A DNA stretch of 64,000 bases from Paucibacter sediminis (GCF_030254645.1 NZ_CP116346.1:2212001-2276000); one strand, 5' to 3'; shown: positions 33,173 through 43,585, counted from the stretch's first letter. The notes: generated from the letters alone by a model not told the origin. Translations and numbers: made by a program.

Positions 33173-33483
33173 GCGCCGTGAAATATTCTGAAGGCCGTCT
33201 GGCCTCGGTGCTGCTGGCTCCCATCGTGTCCGAAAAGGCCACGGCGGTTGCTGAGAAGCACAACCAAGTGTTGTTCAAGGTCCTGCGCGACGCCACCAAG
33301 CCCGAAATCAAGGCCGCCGTTGAACTGATGTTCAAGGTCGAAGTTGAGTCGGTGAACGTGGTGAACGTGAAGGGCAAGGCCAAGCGCTTCGGCGGCCGTG
33401 CCGGCCGTCGCGACCACGTCAAGAAGGCGTATGTCGCTCTGAAGGCGGGCCAAGAGCTCAACTTCTCCGGGGAGGCTGCGTAA
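33169..33483 (+). CDS. rplW: 50S ribosomal protein L23
   Basis: A 104-residue protein at the tunnel exit that docks trigger factor and [27 protein letters not shown] is the start of the globular domain, and the basic loop [16 protein letters not shown] extends into the tunnel. Overlaps rplD (ATGA) and rplB (TAATG). Confidence 0.97.
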   Translation: MSAVKYSEGRLASVLLAPIVSEKATAVAEKHNQVLFKVLRDATKPEIKAAVELMFKVEVESVNVVNVKGKAKRFGGRAGRRDHVKKAYVALKAGQELNFSGEAA

Positions 33484-34307
33484 TGGCCGTCGTTAAAGTC
33501 AAGCCGACCTCGCCTGGCCGCCGTGCCGTGGTGAAGGTGGTGCACAAGCACCTGCACAAGGGCGCTCCGGAAGCTTCGCTGCTGGAACCCCAAAAGCAAA
33601 ATTCTGGCCGTAACAACAACGGTCACATCACGATTCGCCACAAGGGCGGTGGTCACAAGCACCACTACCGCGTGGTGGACTTCCGTCGCAACAAGGACGC
33701 GATCCCGGCCAAGGTCGAGCGTATCGAGTACGACCCCAACCGTACGGCCCACATCGCTCTGGTGTGCTATGCCGACGGCGAGCGTCGCTACATCATCGCT
33801 CCGCGTGGTCTGGAAGTGGGTTCGACGATCTTGAGCGGCGCGGAAGCCCCGATCAAGGCCGGCAACACGCTGCCGATTCGCAATATCCCGGTGGGTTCGA
33901 CGATCCACTGCATCGAGATGCTGCCTGGCAAGGGTGCCCAGATCGCTCGCTCGGCCGGCACTTCTGCCGTGCTGATGGCGCGTGAAGGCACCTACGCTCA
34001 AGTGCGCATGCGCTCGGGTGAAGTGCGCAAGATCCACATCGACTGCCGCGCCACGATTGGCGAGGTGAGCAACGAAGAGCACAGCCTGCGCCAGTACGGC
34101 AAGGCCGGTGCGATCCGTTGGAAGGGTATCCGCCCGACCGTTCGTGGTACCGCCATGAACCCGGTGGACCACCCGCACGGTGGTGGTGAAGGCCGTACCG
34201 GTGAGGGTCAAGCCCCTGTGTCGCCGTGGAACACCCTCACGAAGGGCTACCGCACTCGTAACAACAAGCGCACGCAGACGTTCATCGTTTCGCGTCGCAA
34301 GAAGTAA
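33483..34307 (+). CDS. rplB: 50S ribosomal protein L2
   Basis: A 274-residue core 50S protein near the peptidyl-transferase centre. The C-terminal [16 protein letters not shown] contains the conserved His used in bridge formation and peptidyl transfer. The OB-fold segment [14 protein letters not shown] and the tail [12 protein letters not shown] are typical. The first base is shared with the rplW stop. Confidence 0.98.
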   Translation: MAVVKVKPTSPGRRAVVKVVHKHLHKGAPEASLLEPQKQNSGRNNNGHITIRHKGGGHKHHYRVVDFRRNKDAIPAKVERIEYDPNRTAHIALVCYADGERRYIIAPRGLEVGSTILSGAEAPIKAGNTLPIRNIPVGSTIHCIEMLPGKGAQIARSAGTSAVLMAREGTYAQVRMRSGEVRKIHIDCRATIGEVSNEEHSLRQYGKAGAIRWKGIRPTVRGTAMNPVDHPHGGGEGRTGEGQAPVSPWNTLTKGYRTRNNKRTQTFIVSRRKK

Positions 34308-34317
34308 GGGGTAGGCC

Positions 34318-34596
34318 ATGACTCGTTCACTGAAGAAGGGCCCGTTCGTTGACGCTCACCTGTTGGCCAAGGTCGACAAGGCAGTTGCCAACAAGGACAA
34401 GAAGCCCATCAAGACCTGGTCGCGCCGCTCGACGATCCTGCCCGAGTTCATCGGTCTGACGATCGCTGTGCACAACGGCAAGCAGCACGTGCCGGTCTAT
34501 GTGTCTGACCAGATGGTCGGCCACAAGCTGGGTGAATTCGCACTGACTCGTACCTTCAAAGGCCATCCGGCCGACAAGAAGGCCGGGAAGAAGTAA
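34318..34596 (+). CDS. rpsS: 30S ribosomal protein S19
   Basis: A 92-residue 30S head protein that contacts the A-site finger. [19 protein letters not shown] and the signature [25 protein letters not shown] match the family. Ten bases after rplB. Confidence 0.98.
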   Translation: MTRSLKKGPFVDAHLLAKVDKAVANKDKKPIKTWSRRSTILPEFIGLTIAVHNGKQHVPVYVSDQMVGHKLGEFALTRTFKGHPADKKAGKK

Positions 34597-34607
34597 GGAT
34601 GCCAACG

Positions 34608-34937
34608 ATGGAAACCAAAGCAATCGTTCGTGGCGTTCGCCTCTCGTGTGACAAGGGCCGCCTGGTGGCGGACCTGATCCGCGGCAAGAAGGTGGACCAT
34701 GCGCTGAACATCCTGGAATTCACCCAGAAGAAGGCGGCCCTGATCATCAAGAAGGCACTGGAAAGCGCCATCGCCAACGCCGAGCACAACGACGGCGCTG
34801 ACATTGATGAACTGAAGGTCACCTCGATCTATGTGGAACAAGGTGCCACGCTGAAGCGTTTCTCTGCCCGCGCCAAAGGCCGTGGCAACCGCATCAGCAA
34901 GCCCACGTGCCACATCTTCGTGTCGGTCGGCAACTGA
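34608..34937 (+). CDS. rplV: 50S ribosomal protein L22
   Basis: A 109-residue protein whose beta-hairpin narrows the exit tunnel. I chose ATG 34608 ([19 protein letters not shown]), because TAAGGA is seven bases upstream; the in-frame ATG at 34599 sits on that ribosome site. The hairpin tip is in [22 protein letters not shown]. Confidence 0.96.
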   Translation: METKAIVRGVRLSCDKGRLVADLIRGKKVDHALNILEFTQKKAALIIKKALESAIANAEHNDGADIDELKVTSIYVEQGATLKRFSARAKGRGNRISKPTCHIFVSVGN

Positions 34938-34953
34938 AGGCTGAAGGAAGACT

Positions 34954-35811
34954 ATGGGACAGAAAATACATCCGACCGGCTTCCGCCTGCCCGTCACCCG
35001 TAACTGGGCTTCGCGCTGGTATGCGTCGAACCAGAACTTCGCCACCATGCTGGCCGAAGATCTGCGCGTTCGCGAATACCTGAAGGCCAAGCTGAAGAAT
35101 GCTGCCGTGTCGCGCATTCTGATCGAGCGCCCCGCGAAGAACGCCCGTATCACCATCTTCTCGGCACGTCCGGGCGTGGTGATCGGCAAGAAGGGCGAGG
35201 ACATCGAAAACCTGAAGGCCGAACTGACCAAGCGTCTGGGCGTGCCGGTGGCAGTGAACATCGAAGAAGTGCGCAAGCCTGAAATCGATGCTCAGCTGAT
35301 CGCCGACTCGATCACCCAGCAGCTGGAAAAGCGCATCATGTTCCGCCGCGCCATGAAGCGCGCGATGCAGAACGCGATGCGTCTGGGCGCCCAGGGCATC
35401 AAGATCATGTCCGCCGGCCGCCTGAACGGCATTGAAATCGCTCGTACCGAGTGGTATCGCGAAGGCCGCGTGCCTCTGCACACCCTGAAGGCTGACATCG
35501 ACTACGGCTTCTCCGAAGCCAAGACGACGTATGGCGTGATCGGCGTGAAGGTGTGGGTCTACCGCGGTGACCGCCTTGCCAATGGCGAGGCACCGGTGAT
35601 CAACACGCCTCCGGGCGCTGAAGACGACCGTCGTCCTCGTCGTAACGCCCGTCCGGGTGCTCCGAGCGGCCGTGGCCGTCCCGGCAGCGACCGTGGCCCG
35701 CGTGATGGTGCAGATAAGCCCGCTGACGCCGCCGCTGGCGACGCAGCCAAGCCCGCCGCAAAGCGTGTGGTCCGCAAGGCCCCCGCTGCCGGTGAGGCCA
35801 AAGGAGAATAA
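34954..35811 (+). CDS. rpsC: 30S ribosomal protein S3 with long basic C-terminal tail
   Basis: Helps form the mRNA entry channel. The KH domain is clear ([21 protein letters not shown]) and the C-terminal domain has [22 protein letters not shown]. At 285 residues it is about 50 longer than E. coli S3. From about residue 225 the tail is low-complexity, rich in Arg, Pro, Gly and Ala (for example [19 protein letters not shown]) and probably disordered. Such tails occur in Burkholderiales S3. Confidence 0.98.
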   Translation: MGQKIHPTGFRLPVTRNWASRWYASNQNFATMLAEDLRVREYLKAKLKNAAVSRILIERPAKNARITIFSARPGVVIGKKGEDIENLKAELTKRLGVPVAVNIEEVRKPEIDAQLIADSITQQLEKRIMFRRAMKRAMQNAMRLGAQGIKIMSAGRLNGIEIARTEWYREGRVPLHTLKADIDYGFSEAKTTYGVIGVKVWVYRGDRLANGEAPVINTPPGAEDDRRPRRNARPGAPSGRGRPGSDRGPRDGADKPADAAAGDAAKPAAKRVVRKAPAAGEAKGE

Positions 35812-35813
35812 GC

Positions 35814-36230
35814 ATGCTGCAACCTGCTCGTCGCAAATACCGCAAAGAGCAAAAGGGTCGTAACACTGGTGTTGCCACCCGTGGTGCTGCCGTGTCCTTC
35901 GGTGACTTCGGCCTGAAGGCCACCGAGCGCGGCCGTCTGACGGCTCGCCAGATCGAAGCTGCACGTCGTGCGATTTCGCGCCACATCAAGCGCGGTGGTC
36001 GTATCTTCATCCGCATCTTCCCGGACAAGCCGATCTCGCAAAAGCCTGCCGAAGTCCGGATGGGTAACGGCAAGGGCAACCCTGAGTACTACGTCGCTGA
36101 AATTCAGCCTGGCAAGGTGCTCTATGAGATCAACGGTGTGCCGGAAGCCCTGGCTCGCGAAGCGTTCACGCTGGCTGCTGCAAAGCTGCCCCTGCGTTGC
36201 ACCTTCGTCGCGCGCATGGTCGGCGCCTGA
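35814..36230 (+). CDS. rplP: 50S ribosomal protein L16
   Basis: A 138-residue protein near the A-site t[20 protein letters not shown] starts it, and RVEMGxGKGNP-like ([17 protein letters not shown]) with [13 protein letters not shown] are family signatures. Two bases after rpsC. Confidence 0.98.
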   Translation: MLQPARRKYRKEQKGRNTGVATRGAAVSFGDFGLKATERGRLTARQIEAARRAISRHIKRGGRIFIRIFPDKPISQKPAEVRMGNGKGNPEYYVAEIQPGKVLYEINGVPEALAREAFTLAAAKLPLRCTFVARMVGA

Positions 36231-36242
36231 TTGGAGAACACC

Positions 36243-36440
36243 ATGAAAGCATCTGAACTGCGTGGCAAGGACGTCGCTGCCTTGGAAAAGGAAGTGACCG
36301 ATCTGCTCAAGGCCCATTTCGGCCTGCGCATGCAAAAGGCGACCCAACAGCTGACGAATCACTCGGTGCTGGGCAAGACCCGTCGCGACATCGCTCGCGT
36401 CAAGACCGTCTTGGCCGAGAAGAAGAAGGGAGCCGTGTAA
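36243..36440 (+). CDS. rpmC: 50S ribosomal protein L29
   Basis: A 65-residue two-helix protein at the tunnel exit. The start [14 protein letters not shown] has GGAG upstream; the in-frame ATG 12 bases earlier does not. The C-terminal [18 protein letters not shown] is typical. Its last base overlaps the rpsQ start. Confidence 0.97.
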   Translation: MKASELRGKDVAALEKEVTDLLKAHFGLRMQKATQQLTNHSVLGKTRRDIARVKTVLAEKKKGAV

Positions 36441-36709
36441 TGACGCAAGCTCAAGAAAAGAACACGCGCACCCTGGTTGGTCGCGTGGTGAGCGACAAGC
36501 GCGCCAAGACCGTCACGGTCCTGGTCGAGCGTCGCGCCAAGCACGAGCTCTACGGCAAGATCGTGGCCCGTTCCCGCAAGTACCACGCCCACGACGAAAA
36601 GGGCGAGTACAAGATGGGCGACGTGGTCGAGATCGCTGAAGGCCGCCCCCTGTCCAAGACCAAGAGCTGGGTCGTGACCCGCCTGGTCGAAAAGGCAGAA
36701 GCAGTCTAA
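36440..36709 (+). CDS. rpsQ: 30S ribosomal protein S17
   Basis: An 89-residue OB-fold protein of the 30S body. [22 protein letters not shown] and the ISxTKSWVV-like end ([18 protein letters not shown]) are the family landmarks. It begins on the last A of the rpmC stop. It is the last gene before a terminator. Confidence 0.97.
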   Translation: MTQAQEKNTRTLVGRVVSDKRAKTVTVLVERRAKHELYGKIVARSRKYHAHDEKGEYKMGDVVEIAEGRPLSKTKSWVVTRLVEKAEAV

Positions 36710-36760
36710 GTAGGCCTTGTGCCTGTGCGTCGCGGGGTTTTCAACGCCGCGGCTCACACA

Positions 36761-36800
36761 AACGGTCGGAACGCTGGAATACTGGCGTCCGGCCGTTTTT
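36761..36800 (+). terminator. intrinsic terminator after rpsQ
   Basis: AACGGTCGGAACGC pairs with GCGTCCGGCCGTT (one bulged A, one G-T pair) around a 10-base loop, and ends in five T. It separates the S10-type operon from the peroxiredoxin gene. Confidence 0.85.
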
Positions 36801-36864
36801 CATTGGCGCCCAGCCATGTCCCTGGTGGATGTGCTGGGCGTCGTTCATACAGAAGGAGCGAGAC

Positions 36865-37374
36865 ATGTTGAAGATTGGTGACCGCCTGCCCTCGGGCAAG
36901 CTGCAGGAATTCATGGAAGTTGAAGGCAACGGCTGCTCCTTGGGCCCCAACACCTTCGAGATCGATGCCCTGACGGCCGGCAAGAAGATTGCCATCTTCG
37001 CACTGCCTGGCGCCTACACCCCTACCTGTTCGGCCCAGCATGTGCCGGGCTATGTCCAGCAGGCCGAGGCGCTGCGCGCCGCCGGCGTCGATGAGATCTG
37101 GTGCATCTCAGTCAACGACGCGTTCGTGATGGGGGCCTGGGGCCGCGACCAGAAGACCGCCGGCAAGGTGCGCATGATGGCCGACGGCAGTGCGGACTTC
37201 ACCAAGGCCACGGGCTTGACGCTGGACCTGACGGCCAAGGGCATGGGCCTGCGTTCGCAGCGCTACTCCATGTTGGTGGTGGACGGGGTGGTAAAGACGC
37301 TCAATATCGAAGGCCCCGGCAAGTTCGAGGTCAGCGACGCCGGCACCATGCTGGCGCAAGCCAAGGCCGCCTGA
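36865..37374 (+). CDS. peroxiredoxin (Prx5/AhpE-like, redoxin family)
   Basis: A 169-residue cytoplasmic thiol peroxidase. The catalytic segment PGAYTPTCSAQHVPGY contains the peroxidatic Cys in the PxxxTxxC motif of the Prx5 subfamily, and the N-terminal KIGDRLPSGKLQEF and GRDQKTAGKVRMMADGSADFTKA are typical. The ATG at 36865 has AAGGAGCGAG upstream. It lies alone between rpsQ and rplN, with a terminator before it and a hairpin and promoter after it, so it is an independent insert in the ribosomal cluster. Confidence 0.93.
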   Translation: MLKIGDRLPSGKLQEFMEVEGNGCSLGPNTFEIDALTAGKKIAIFALPGAYTPTCSAQHVPGYVQQAEALRAAGVDEIWCISVNDAFVMGAWGRDQKTAGKVRMMADGSADFTKATGLTLDLTAKGMGLRSQRYSMLVVDGVVKTLNIEGPGKFEVSDAGTMLAQAKAA

Positions 37375-37390
37375 GCGCTGCCGTCGGCCG

Positions 37391-37416
37391 GGCGCCGTCT
37401 CGGCTGAGGCGGCGCC
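37391..37416 (+). terminator. strong hairpin after the peroxiredoxin gene
   Basis: GGCGCCGTCTC (37391-37401) pairs with GAGGCGGCGCC (37406-37416). The following bases are TCCAGTATTTG, so no clean T tract; it may act as a weak terminator. Confidence 0.5.
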
Positions 37417-37438
37417 TCCAGTATTTGTGCGGTACCGC

Positions 37439-37468
37439 TTGACATGCGGAAGCCATCTAGTGCACAAT
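37439..37468 (+). promoter_or_regulatory. promoter of the spc operon (rplN onward)
   Basis: A consensus TTGACA (37439-37444), 18-base spacer, CACAAT (37463-37468). A leader of about 180 bases reaches rplN. Its position after the peroxiredoxin gene shows that the spc genes have their own start. Confidence 0.8.
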
Positions 37469-37658
37469 CCAATGCTTCGCCGAACGTCAGGCGCATCTTG
37501 TGGTGCGTTATGGCCTCGGGTTCGCCCTCAACCACCGGGCGCTTCAAGCGAAGGCTGAACAGCCAAGCGGGAAGCGAACGGGCTACGGGCCCAAGACTGA
37601 CCGTTGAATTCGCTGCGAATGGTCGCATCGGTGGATACGGGAAAAGTTGGGGACAGAC

Positions 37659-38027
37659 ATGATTCAAATGCAATCGCGACTTGACGTCGCGGACAACACT
37701 GGCGCCAAGTCCGTCATGTGCATCAAGGTGCTTGGCGGGTCCAAGCGTCGTTATGCCGGCATTGGCGACATCATCAAGGTCAGCATCAAAGAAGCTGCGC
37801 CGCGTGGCCGCGTCAAAAAGGGCGAGGTCTACAGTGCTGTGGTCGTGCGCACTGCCAAGGGCGTGCGTCGCCAAGACGGCTCTTTGGTCAAGTTCGACGG
37901 CAATGCCGCCGTGCTGCTGAACGCCAAGCTGGAGCCGATCGGCACCCGTATCTTTGGCCCCGTGACGCGTGAACTGCGTACCGAGCGCTTCATGAAGATC
38001 GTGTCGCTGGCACCTGAGGTGCTCTAA
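37659..38027 (+). CDS. rplN: 50S ribosomal protein L14
   Basis: A 122-residue 50S protein forming bridges B5 and B8. [17 protein letters not shown] and the signature [22 protein letters not shown]-like region are present. The ATG at 37659 has GGGGA upstream; the ATG 12 bases earlier does not. First gene of the spc operon. Confidence 0.98.
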   Translation: MIQMQSRLDVADNTGAKSVMCIKVLGGSKRRYAGIGDIIKVSIKEAAPRGRVKKGEVYSAVVVRTAKGVRRQDGSLVKFDGNAAVLLNAKLEPIGTRIFGPVTRELRTERFMKIVSLAPEVL

Positions 38028-38052
38028 GCATCGTCAAGTCAAAGGTATTGCC

Positions 38053-38370
38053 ATGAACAAGATTCGTAAAGGCGACGAGGTCATCGTGTTGACCGGCCGC
38101 GATAAGGGCAAGCGCGGCACTGTGTCGCAGCGTGTCGATGACGCACACCTCGTGGTGGACGGCGTCAATATCGTCAAGAAGCACGTCAAGCCCAACCCCA
38201 TGAAGGGCACCACCGGCGGCGTGGTCGACAAGACTATGCCCATCCATCAATCCAACGTGGCGATTTTCAACGCTGCATCCGGCAAGGCCGATCGCGTGGG
38301 CATCAAGCTCCTCGCCGACGGCAAGAAGGTGCGCGTTTACAAGTCGACCGGCGAAGAGATCAAGGCTTAA
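38053..38370 (+). CDS. rplX: 50S ribosomal protein L24
   Basis: A 105-residue assembly-initiator protein with an N-terminal KOW motif, [33 protein letters not shown] follows. In E. coli L24-L5 is the site where S8 represses the spc operon. 25 bases after rplN. Confidence 0.97.
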   Translation: MNKIRKGDEVIVLTGRDKGKRGTVSQRVDDAHLVVDGVNIVKKHVKPNPMKGTTGGVVDKTMPIHQSNVAIFNAASGKADRVGIKLLADGKKVRVYKSTGEEIKA

Positions 38371-38380
38371 GAGGTCCGAC

Positions 38381-38920
38381 ATGGCTCGTTTGCAAGCGTT
38401 TTATCGCGAAAAAGTTGTGCCAGGCCTCGTTGAGAAGTTTGGCTACAAGTCGATCATGGAAGTGCCGCGCATCACCAAGATCACGCTCAATATGGGTGTG
38501 AGCGAGGCGGTCGCCGACAAGAAGGTCATGGACCACGCCGTGAGCGACCTGACCAAGATTGCCGGCCAGAAGCCCGTGATCACGAAGTCGAAGAAGGCTA
38601 TCGCCGGCTTCAAGATTCGTGACGGCGTGCCTATCGGCTGCATGGTCACCCTGCGTGGCGTTCAGATGTACGAATTCCTGGACCGTTTCGTGACGATCGC
38701 GCTGCCGCGCGTTCGTGACTTCCGCGGTATTTCGGGTCGTTCGTTTGACGGTCGCGGCAACTACAACATCGGCGTCAAAGAACAGATCATCTTCCCCGAA
38801 ATCGAATACGACAAGGTGGATGCTCTGCGTGGTCTGAACATCAGCATCACGACGACTGCCAAGACGGATGATGAAGCCAAGGCCCTGCTCGGCGCCTTCC
38901 GCTTCCCGTTCAAGAACTGA
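38381..38920 (+). CDS. rplE: 50S ribosomal protein L5
   Basis: A 179-residue 5S rRNA-binding protein of the central protuberance. [18 protein letters not shown] and [20 protein letters not shown]-type segments are the family signature. 10 bases after rplX. Confidence 0.98.
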   Translation: MARLQAFYREKVVPGLVEKFGYKSIMEVPRITKITLNMGVSEAVADKKVMDHAVSDLTKIAGQKPVITKSKKAIAGFKIRDGVPIGCMVTLRGVQMYEFLDRFVTIALPRVRDFRGISGRSFDGRGNYNIGVKEQIIFPEIEYDKVDALRGLNISITTTAKTDDEAKALLGAFRFPFKN

Positions 38921-38928
38921 GGTGATCT

Positions 38929-39234
38929 GTGGCTAAAACTTCGATCAAACAACGTGAACTGAAGCGCGAACAACTCGTCGCCAAGTTTGCCAAGAAGTAC
39001 GCGGACCTGAAGGCCATCATCAACGACGCCAAGAAGTCGGATGAAGAGCGTTACGCCGCTCGCCTCGAGCTGCAGAAGCTGCCCCGCAATGCATACCCGA
39101 CTCGCCTGCGTAACCGCTGCGAGTTGACCGGTCGTCCGCGCGGTACCTTCCGCAAGTTCGGCCTGGCCCGTAACAAGATTCGTGAGCTGGCCTTCAAGGG
39201 CGACATCCCCGGTGTCGTCAAGGCCAGCTGGTAA
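38929..39234 (+). CDS. rpsN: 30S ribosomal protein S14 (zinc-free form)
   Basis: A 101-residue 30S head protein. It starts at GTG with GAGGTGA upstream. It is the long, cysteine-poor C-minus type: only one Cys ([19 protein letters not shown]), so no zinc ribbon. The C-terminal [17 protein letters not shown] is typical. Eight bases after rplE. Confidence 0.97.
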   Translation: MAKTSIKQRELKREQLVAKFAKKYADLKAIINDAKKSDEERYAARLELQKLPRNAYPTRLRNRCELTGRPRGTFRKFGLARNKIRELAFKGDIPGVVKASW

Positions 39235-39257
39235 TCGGCAGGTTTAGGAGATTTCGT

Positions 39258-39653
39258 ATGAGCATGAGTGATCCTATCGCCGATATGCTGACCCGCATTC
39301 GCAACGCCCAGAGCGTTGAGAAGGTCAGTGTCGTGATGCCTTCCTCGAAGCTGAAGGTTGCGATCGCCAAGGTCCTGAAGGACGAAGGCTATATCGACGG
39401 TTTCGCGGTGCGCGGCGACGCAGCCCGCCCGGAGCTGGAGATCGCGCTGAAGTATTACGCCGGCCGTCCGGTGATCGAGCGCATCGAGCGCGTGAGCCGT
39501 CCCGGCCTGCGCATCTACAAGGGCCGCCACGATATTCCTCAGGTCATGAATGGCCTGGGTGTGGCGATTGTCACCACGCCGAAGGGTGTGATGACTGACC
39601 GCAAGGCACGTCAAGCCGGTATCGGCGGCGAAGTGCTCTGCTACGTCGCCTAA
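39258..39653 (+). CDS. rpsH: 30S ribosomal protein S8
   Basis: A 131-residue 16S central-domain protein and, in E. coli, the translational repressor of the spc operon. The start [18 protein letters not shown] and the end with [14 protein letters not shown]-like text ([26 protein letters not shown]) match the family. AGGAG is seven bases before the chosen ATG. Confidence 0.98.
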   Translation: MSMSDPIADMLTRIRNAQSVEKVSVVMPSSKLKVAIAKVLKDEGYIDGFAVRGDAARPELEIALKYYAGRPVIERIERVSRPGLRIYKGRHDIPQVMNGLGVAIVTTPKGVMTDRKARQAGIGGEVLCYVA

Positions 39654-39672
39654 GCGCAAGGAGAGACAGACA

Positions 39673-40206
39673 ATGTCCCGCGTAGGAAAAATGCCGGTCG
39701 CCGTCCCGCAAGGTGTGGACGTGACGATCACCGCTGAGCAGATCAGCGTGAAGGGCTCCCTGGGTACGCTGGTTCGTCCGGCCAATGCTCTGGTGAGCGT
39801 GAAGAACGACGCTGGCAAGCTGACCTTCACTCCGGTGAACGAGTCGGCCGATGCCGATGCGCTGAGCGGCACGATGCGCGCTCTGGTGGCCAATATGGTC
39901 AGCGGTGTGAGCAAGGGCTTCGAGCGCAAGCTGAACCTGGTCGGCGTGGGCTATCGTGCCCAGGCTCAAGGTCAGAAGCTGAACCTGCAAATCGGTTTCT
40001 CTCACCCCGTGGTGAAGGACATGCCGGCTGGCATCAAGGTTGAGTGCCCGACCCAGACCGAAATCCTGATCAAGGGTGCGGACCGCCAAGTGGTGGGCCA
40101 GATCGCTGCTGAAGTTCGCGCGATCCGTCCTCCCGAGCCTTATAAGGGCAAGGGCATCCGCTATTCCGACGAGAAGGTCTCCCTCAAAGAGACCAAGAAG
40201 AAGTAA
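39673..40206 (+). CDS. rplF: 50S ribosomal protein L6
   Basis: A 177-residue protein at the base of the L7/L12 stalk, made of two similar domains. [17 protein letters not shown] opens the first. The C-terminal signature [18 protein letters not shown] is complete. 19 bases after rpsH. Confidence 0.98.
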   Translation: MSRVGKMPVAVPQGVDVTITAEQISVKGSLGTLVRPANALVSVKNDAGKLTFTPVNESADADALSGTMRALVANMVSGVSKGFERKLNLVGVGYRAQAQGQKLNLQIGFSHPVVKDMPAGIKVECPTQTEILIKGADRQVVGQIAAEVRAIRPPEPYKGKGIRYSDEKVSLKETKKK

Positions 40207-40217
40207 GGAGCAGCGCC

Positions 40218-40583
40218 ATGTTGACCAAAAAAGAACAGCGCATCCGTCGCTCGCGTCAAACCCGTGCACGTATCGCCGTGCAACGTGTGGCTCGCCTGAC
40301 GGTGTTCCGCTCCAACCTGCACATCTACGCCAGCGTCATCTCCGACGACGGTTCCCAAGTGCTGGCCAGCGCCTCGACTGCCGAGAAGGAAGTCCGCGCT
40401 CAGCTGGGCGCCGATGGCAAGGGTGGCAACGTCGCCGCTGCGACCCTGATCGGCAAGCGTATTGCCGAAAAGGCGAAGGCTGCTGGCATCGAGAAGGTGG
40501 CTTTCGACCGCGCGGGCTTTGCCTACCACGGTCGTGTCAAGGCTCTGGCCGAAGCTGCTCGCGAAGCCGGCCTGCAGTTCTGA
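40218..40583 (+). CDS. rplR: 50S ribosomal protein L18
   Basis: A 121-residue 5S rRNA-binding protein. The basic N-terminus ([16 protein letters not shown]), then [15 protein letters not shown], and the conserved end [21 protein letters not shown] are present. 11 bases after rplF. Confidence 0.98.
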   Translation: MLTKKEQRIRRSRQTRARIAVQRVARLTVFRSNLHIYASVISDDGSQVLASASTAEKEVRAQLGADGKGGNVAAATLIGKRIAEKAKAAGIEKVAFDRAGFAYHGRVKALAEAAREAGLQF

Positions 40584-40601
40584 CGCATAAAGGAATTCGA
40601 A

Positions 40602-41120
40602 ATGGCAAAGTTTCAAGCACGTGCGCAGACTGAAGGCAATGACGACGGCCTGAAGGAAAAGATGATTGCGGTCAACCGCGTCACCAAGGTGGTGAAGGGC
40701 GGCCGTACGCTGTCTTTCGCGGCACTGACGGTGGTGGGTGACGGCGACGGCCGTATCGGCATGGGCAAGGGCAAGGCGAAGGAAGTTCCGGTCGCCGTGC
40801 AGAAGGCCATGGAGTCGGCACGCCGCAATATGGTCAAGATCAACCTGCGCAACGGCACTATTCACCACAGCGTGAACGGCGAGCACGGTGCTGCACGTGT
40901 GATGATGATCCCGGCCAAGGTCGGTACCGGCGTGATCGCTGGCGGCCCGATGCGCGCTGTGTTCGAAGTGATGGGCGTGACCGACATCGTGACCAAGAGC
41001 CACGGTTCGACCAACCCGTACAACATGGTTCGCGCCACCCTGGACGCCCTCAAGCGCTCCACCACGGCCGCCGAAGTGGCAGCCAAGCGCGGCAAGTCGG
41101 TCGAAGACATCGTCGGCTGA
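40602..41120 (+). CDS. rpsE: 30S ribosomal protein S5
   Basis: A 172-residue protein at the mRNA entrance that helps decoding accuracy. [20 protein letters not shown] is the N-terminal double-stranded RNA-binding signature, and [16 protein letters not shown] follows. TAAAGGAATTC lies upstream. 18 bases after rplR. Confidence 0.98.
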   Translation: MAKFQARAQTEGNDDGLKEKMIAVNRVTKVVKGGRTLSFAALTVVGDGDGRIGMGKGKAKEVPVAVQKAMESARRNMVKINLRNGTIHHSVNGEHGAARVMMIPAKVGTGVIAGGPMRAVFEVMGVTDIVTKSHGSTNPYNMVRATLDALKRSTTAAEVAAKRGKSVEDIVG

Positions 41121-41140
41121 TCGCTGCACTGGAGAGACAC

Positions 41141-41323
41141 ATGTCTGACAAGAAAACTCTGACGGTCAAGCTGGTTCGCAGCCCCATCGGTACGCGTGCC
41201 TCGCATCGCGCCACCGTGGCTGGTCTCGGCCTGCGCAAGATGAACAGCACCAGCGTGTTGGAAGACACGCCCGCGGTTCGCGGCATGATCAACAAGATCG
41301 CCTACCTCGTGCAAGTGCTCTAA
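41141..41323 (+). CDS. rpmD: 50S ribosomal protein L30
   Basis: A 60-residue single-domain protein. [21 protein letters not shown] and the [20 protein letters not shown] stretch are the L30 signature. 20 bases after rpsE. Confidence 0.96.
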   Translation: MSDKKTLTVKLVRSPIGTRASHRATVAGLGLRKMNSTSVLEDTPAVRGMINKIAYLVQVL

Positions 41324-41349
41324 GCACGTCACGGACTAAGGACAACAAG

Positions 41350-41781
41350 ATGCAACTCAATACCATCAAGCCTGCCGCTGGCGCCAAGCACGCCAAGCGT
41401 CGCGTGGGCCGTGGCATTGGCTCGGGTCTGGGCAAGACTGCCGGCCGTGGCCACAAGGGTCAAAAGTCGCGCGCCGGTGGCTACCACAAGGTTGGCTTCG
41501 AAGGCGGCCAAATGCCTCTGCAGCGTCGTCTGCCGAAGCGTGGCTTCAAGTCGCTGGCTCGTCCCTTCAATGCCGAAATCACGCTGAGCGATCTGCAAGG
41601 CCTGGCCGGTGATGAAATCGACGTGCTGACGCTCAAGGCTGTGGGTCTCGTGCCCGAGCTGGCCAAGAACGTCAAGGTCATCCTGTCTGGCGCCATCAGC
41701 CGCAAGGTCGCGCTCAAGGGCGTGGCTGCGACGGCCGGTGCCAAGGCTGCCATCGAAGCCGCTGGCGGCTCGGTCGCCTAA
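41350..41781 (+). CDS. rplO: 50S ribosomal protein L15
   Basis: A 143-residue late-assembly 50S protein. The glycine-rich N-terminal tail ([22 protein letters not shown]) penetrates 23S rRNA, and [18 protein letters not shown] is the family motif. 20 bases before secY. Confidence 0.98.
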   Translation: MQLNTIKPAAGAKHAKRRVGRGIGSGLGKTAGRGHKGQKSRAGGYHKVGFEGGQMPLQRRLPKRGFKSLARPFNAEITLSDLQGLAGDEIDVLTLKAVGLVPELAKNVKVILSGAISRKVALKGVAATAGAKAAIEAAGGSVA

Positions 41782-41801
41782 GGCGGCAAGGGATCAGGCG
41801 A

Positions 41802-43112
41802 GTGGCTACCAACGCAAACCAACTGGCCAAGAGCGGCAAGTTCGGCGACTTGCGTCGCCGGCTTGTGTTCCTGCTGCTGGCGCTGGTGGTGTACCGACTC
41901 GGGGCGCATATCCCCGTGCCCGGTATCGATCCGGCGCAGCTGCAGCAGTTCTTCAAGGGTCAGGAGGGTGGCATCCTGAGCCTGTTCAACATGTTCTCGG
42001 GCGGTGCGCTGTCGCGCTTCACCGTCTTCGCGCTGGGCATCACGCCCTACATCTCGGCCTCCATCGTCATCCAGCTGATGACGTATGTGCTGCCGCAGCT
42101 GGAGTCGCTGAAGAAGGAAGGCGAAGCAGGGCGTCGCAAGATCACGCAGTACACGCGTTACGGCACGCTGGGTCTGGCCATTTTCCAATCGCTGAGCATT
42201 GCGCTCGCGCTGGAAAGCTCGCCTGGCTTGGTGATTGCGCCTGGTTTTGGTTTCCGCCTCACCGCGGTGACGAGCCTGGTGGCCGGCACGATGTTCCTGA
42301 TGTGGTTGGGCGAGCAGATCACTGAGCGTGGTCTTGGCAACGGGATCTCGATCCTGATCTTCGGCGGTATCGCCGCGGGTCTGCCCGGCGCGATTGGTGG
42401 CTTGCTGGAGTTGGTGCGCACCGGTGCGATGGGCCCTGTGTCCTTCCTCATCGTGGCTGCCATCATCGTGGCCGTGACTTATCTGGTGGTGTTTGTCGAG
42501 CGCGGTCAGCGCAAGATCTTGGTGAACTACGCCAAGCGCCAGGTGGGCAACAAGGTTTACGGTGGTCAGTCTTCGCACCTGCCGCTCAAGCTGAACATGT
42601 CGGGTGTGATCCCGCCGATCTTCGCATCGTCGATCATCCTGTTGCCGACCACGCTGGTGAGCTGGTTTGCCACGGGTGACAGCATGCGCTGGTTGAAGGA
42701 CATCGCTGACATGCTGCGTCCGGGTCAGCCGATCTACGTGCTGCTCTACGCTGCTGCGATCGTGTTCTTCTGCTTCTTCTACACGGCGCTGGTGTTCAAC
42801 AGCCGTGAGACCGCAGACAACCTGAAGAAGAGCGGCGCCTTCATCCCCGGGATTCGTCCCGGTGAGCAGACTGCCAAGCACATCGACAAGATCCTGTCGC
42901 GTTTGACCATGGCTGGCGCCATCTACATCACTGGTGTGTGCCTGCTGCCTGAGTTCCTGACGCTGAAGTACAACGTTCCGTTCTACTTTGGTGGCACGTC
43001 CCTGTTGATCATCGTCGTGGTCACCATGGACTTCTGGGCCCAGGTTCAGTCTTACGTGATGAGTCAGCAGTACGAGTCGCTGCTGAAGAAGGCAAATTTC
43101 AAGGCTGGCTGA
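41802..43112 (+). CDS. secY: preprotein translocase subunit SecY
   Basis: The channel subunit of the SecYEG translocon, 436 residues with ten membrane spans. Start is GTG with AAGGGA upstream. Visible signatures are [33 protein letters not shown] (plug and TM2), and the cytosolic loop [18 protein letters not shown]. The gate region [13 protein letters not shown] lies near residue 265. Placed in the spc operon as in E. coli. Confidence 0.98.
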   Translation: MATNANQLAKSGKFGDLRRRLVFLLLALVVYRLGAHIPVPGIDPAQLQQFFKGQEGGILSLFNMFSGGALSRFTVFALGITPYISASIVIQLMTYVLPQLESLKKEGEAGRRKITQYTRYGTLGLAIFQSLSIALALESSPGLVIAPGFGFRLTAVTSLVAGTMFLMWLGEQITERGLGNGISILIFGGIAAGLPGAIGGLLELVRTGAMGPVSFLIVAAIIVAVTYLVVFVERGQRKILVNYAKRQVGNKVYGGQSSHLPLKLNMSGVIPPIFASSIILLPTTLVSWFATGDSMRWLKDIADMLRPGQPIYVLLYAAAIVFFCFFYTALVFNSRETADNLKKSGAFIPGIRPGEQTAKHIDKILSRLTMAGAIYITGVCLLPEFLTLKYNVPFYFGGTSLLIIVVVTMDFWAQVQSYVMSQQYESLLKKANFKAG

Positions 43113-43160
43113 AAGGCCGACCTGAAGGTGAATTAGACCAACAGAGCAAGAAGCGTAGGC

Positions 43161-43379
43161 ATGGCGAAAGACGACGTCATACAGATGCAGGGTGAGATTC
43201 TGGAGAACCTCCCCAACGCTACGTTTCGAGTGAAGTTGGAGAACGGTCATGTCGTTCTCGGTCACATCTCCGGCAAGATGCGTATGCACTACATACGCAT
43301 CCTGCCTGGCGACAAGGTGACGGTAGAACTGACACCGTACGATTTGAGTCGTGCTCGCATCGTGTTCCGGGCGAAGTGA
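43161..43379 (+). CDS. infA: translation initiation factor IF-1
   Basis: A 72-residue OB-fold factor that binds the A site during initiation. [20 protein letters not shown] and [20 protein letters not shown] are diagnostic. In beta-proteobacteria infA commonly lies between secY and rpmJ, unlike in E. coli. 48 bases after secY. Confidence 0.98.
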   Translation: MAKDDVIQMQGEILENLPNATFRVKLENGHVVLGHISGKMRMHYIRILPGDKVTVELTPYDLSRARIVFRAK

Positions 43380-43437
43380 GCTAAGGTTTCCCCGGGCACG
43401 CTGTTTGAGCGTTAATGAGTAGGTCAAGGAGCAGACC

Positions 43438-43551
43438 ATGAAAGTTTCGGCATCCGTCAAGAAGATGTGCCGCAATTGCAAGATCATCCGTCGCAAGGGC
43501 GTGGTGCGTGTGATCTGTACCGATCCGCGCCACAAGCAGCGCCAAGGCTGA
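43438..43551 (+). CDS. rpmJ: 50S ribosomal protein L36 (zinc-binding form)
   Basis: A 37-residue protein, too short for many gene finders. [21 protein letters not shown] is followed by [13 protein letters not shown]. Cys11, Cys14, Cys27 and His32 form the zinc ribbon of the C-plus type. AAGGAG lies 7 bases before the ATG. It sits in its usual place between infA and rpsM. Confidence 0.97.
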   Translation: MKVSASVKKMCRNCKIIRRKGVVRVICTDPRHKQRQG

Positions 43552-43585
43552 TTGCTGCACGACACGAGCGAATTAGAGGACGCAC

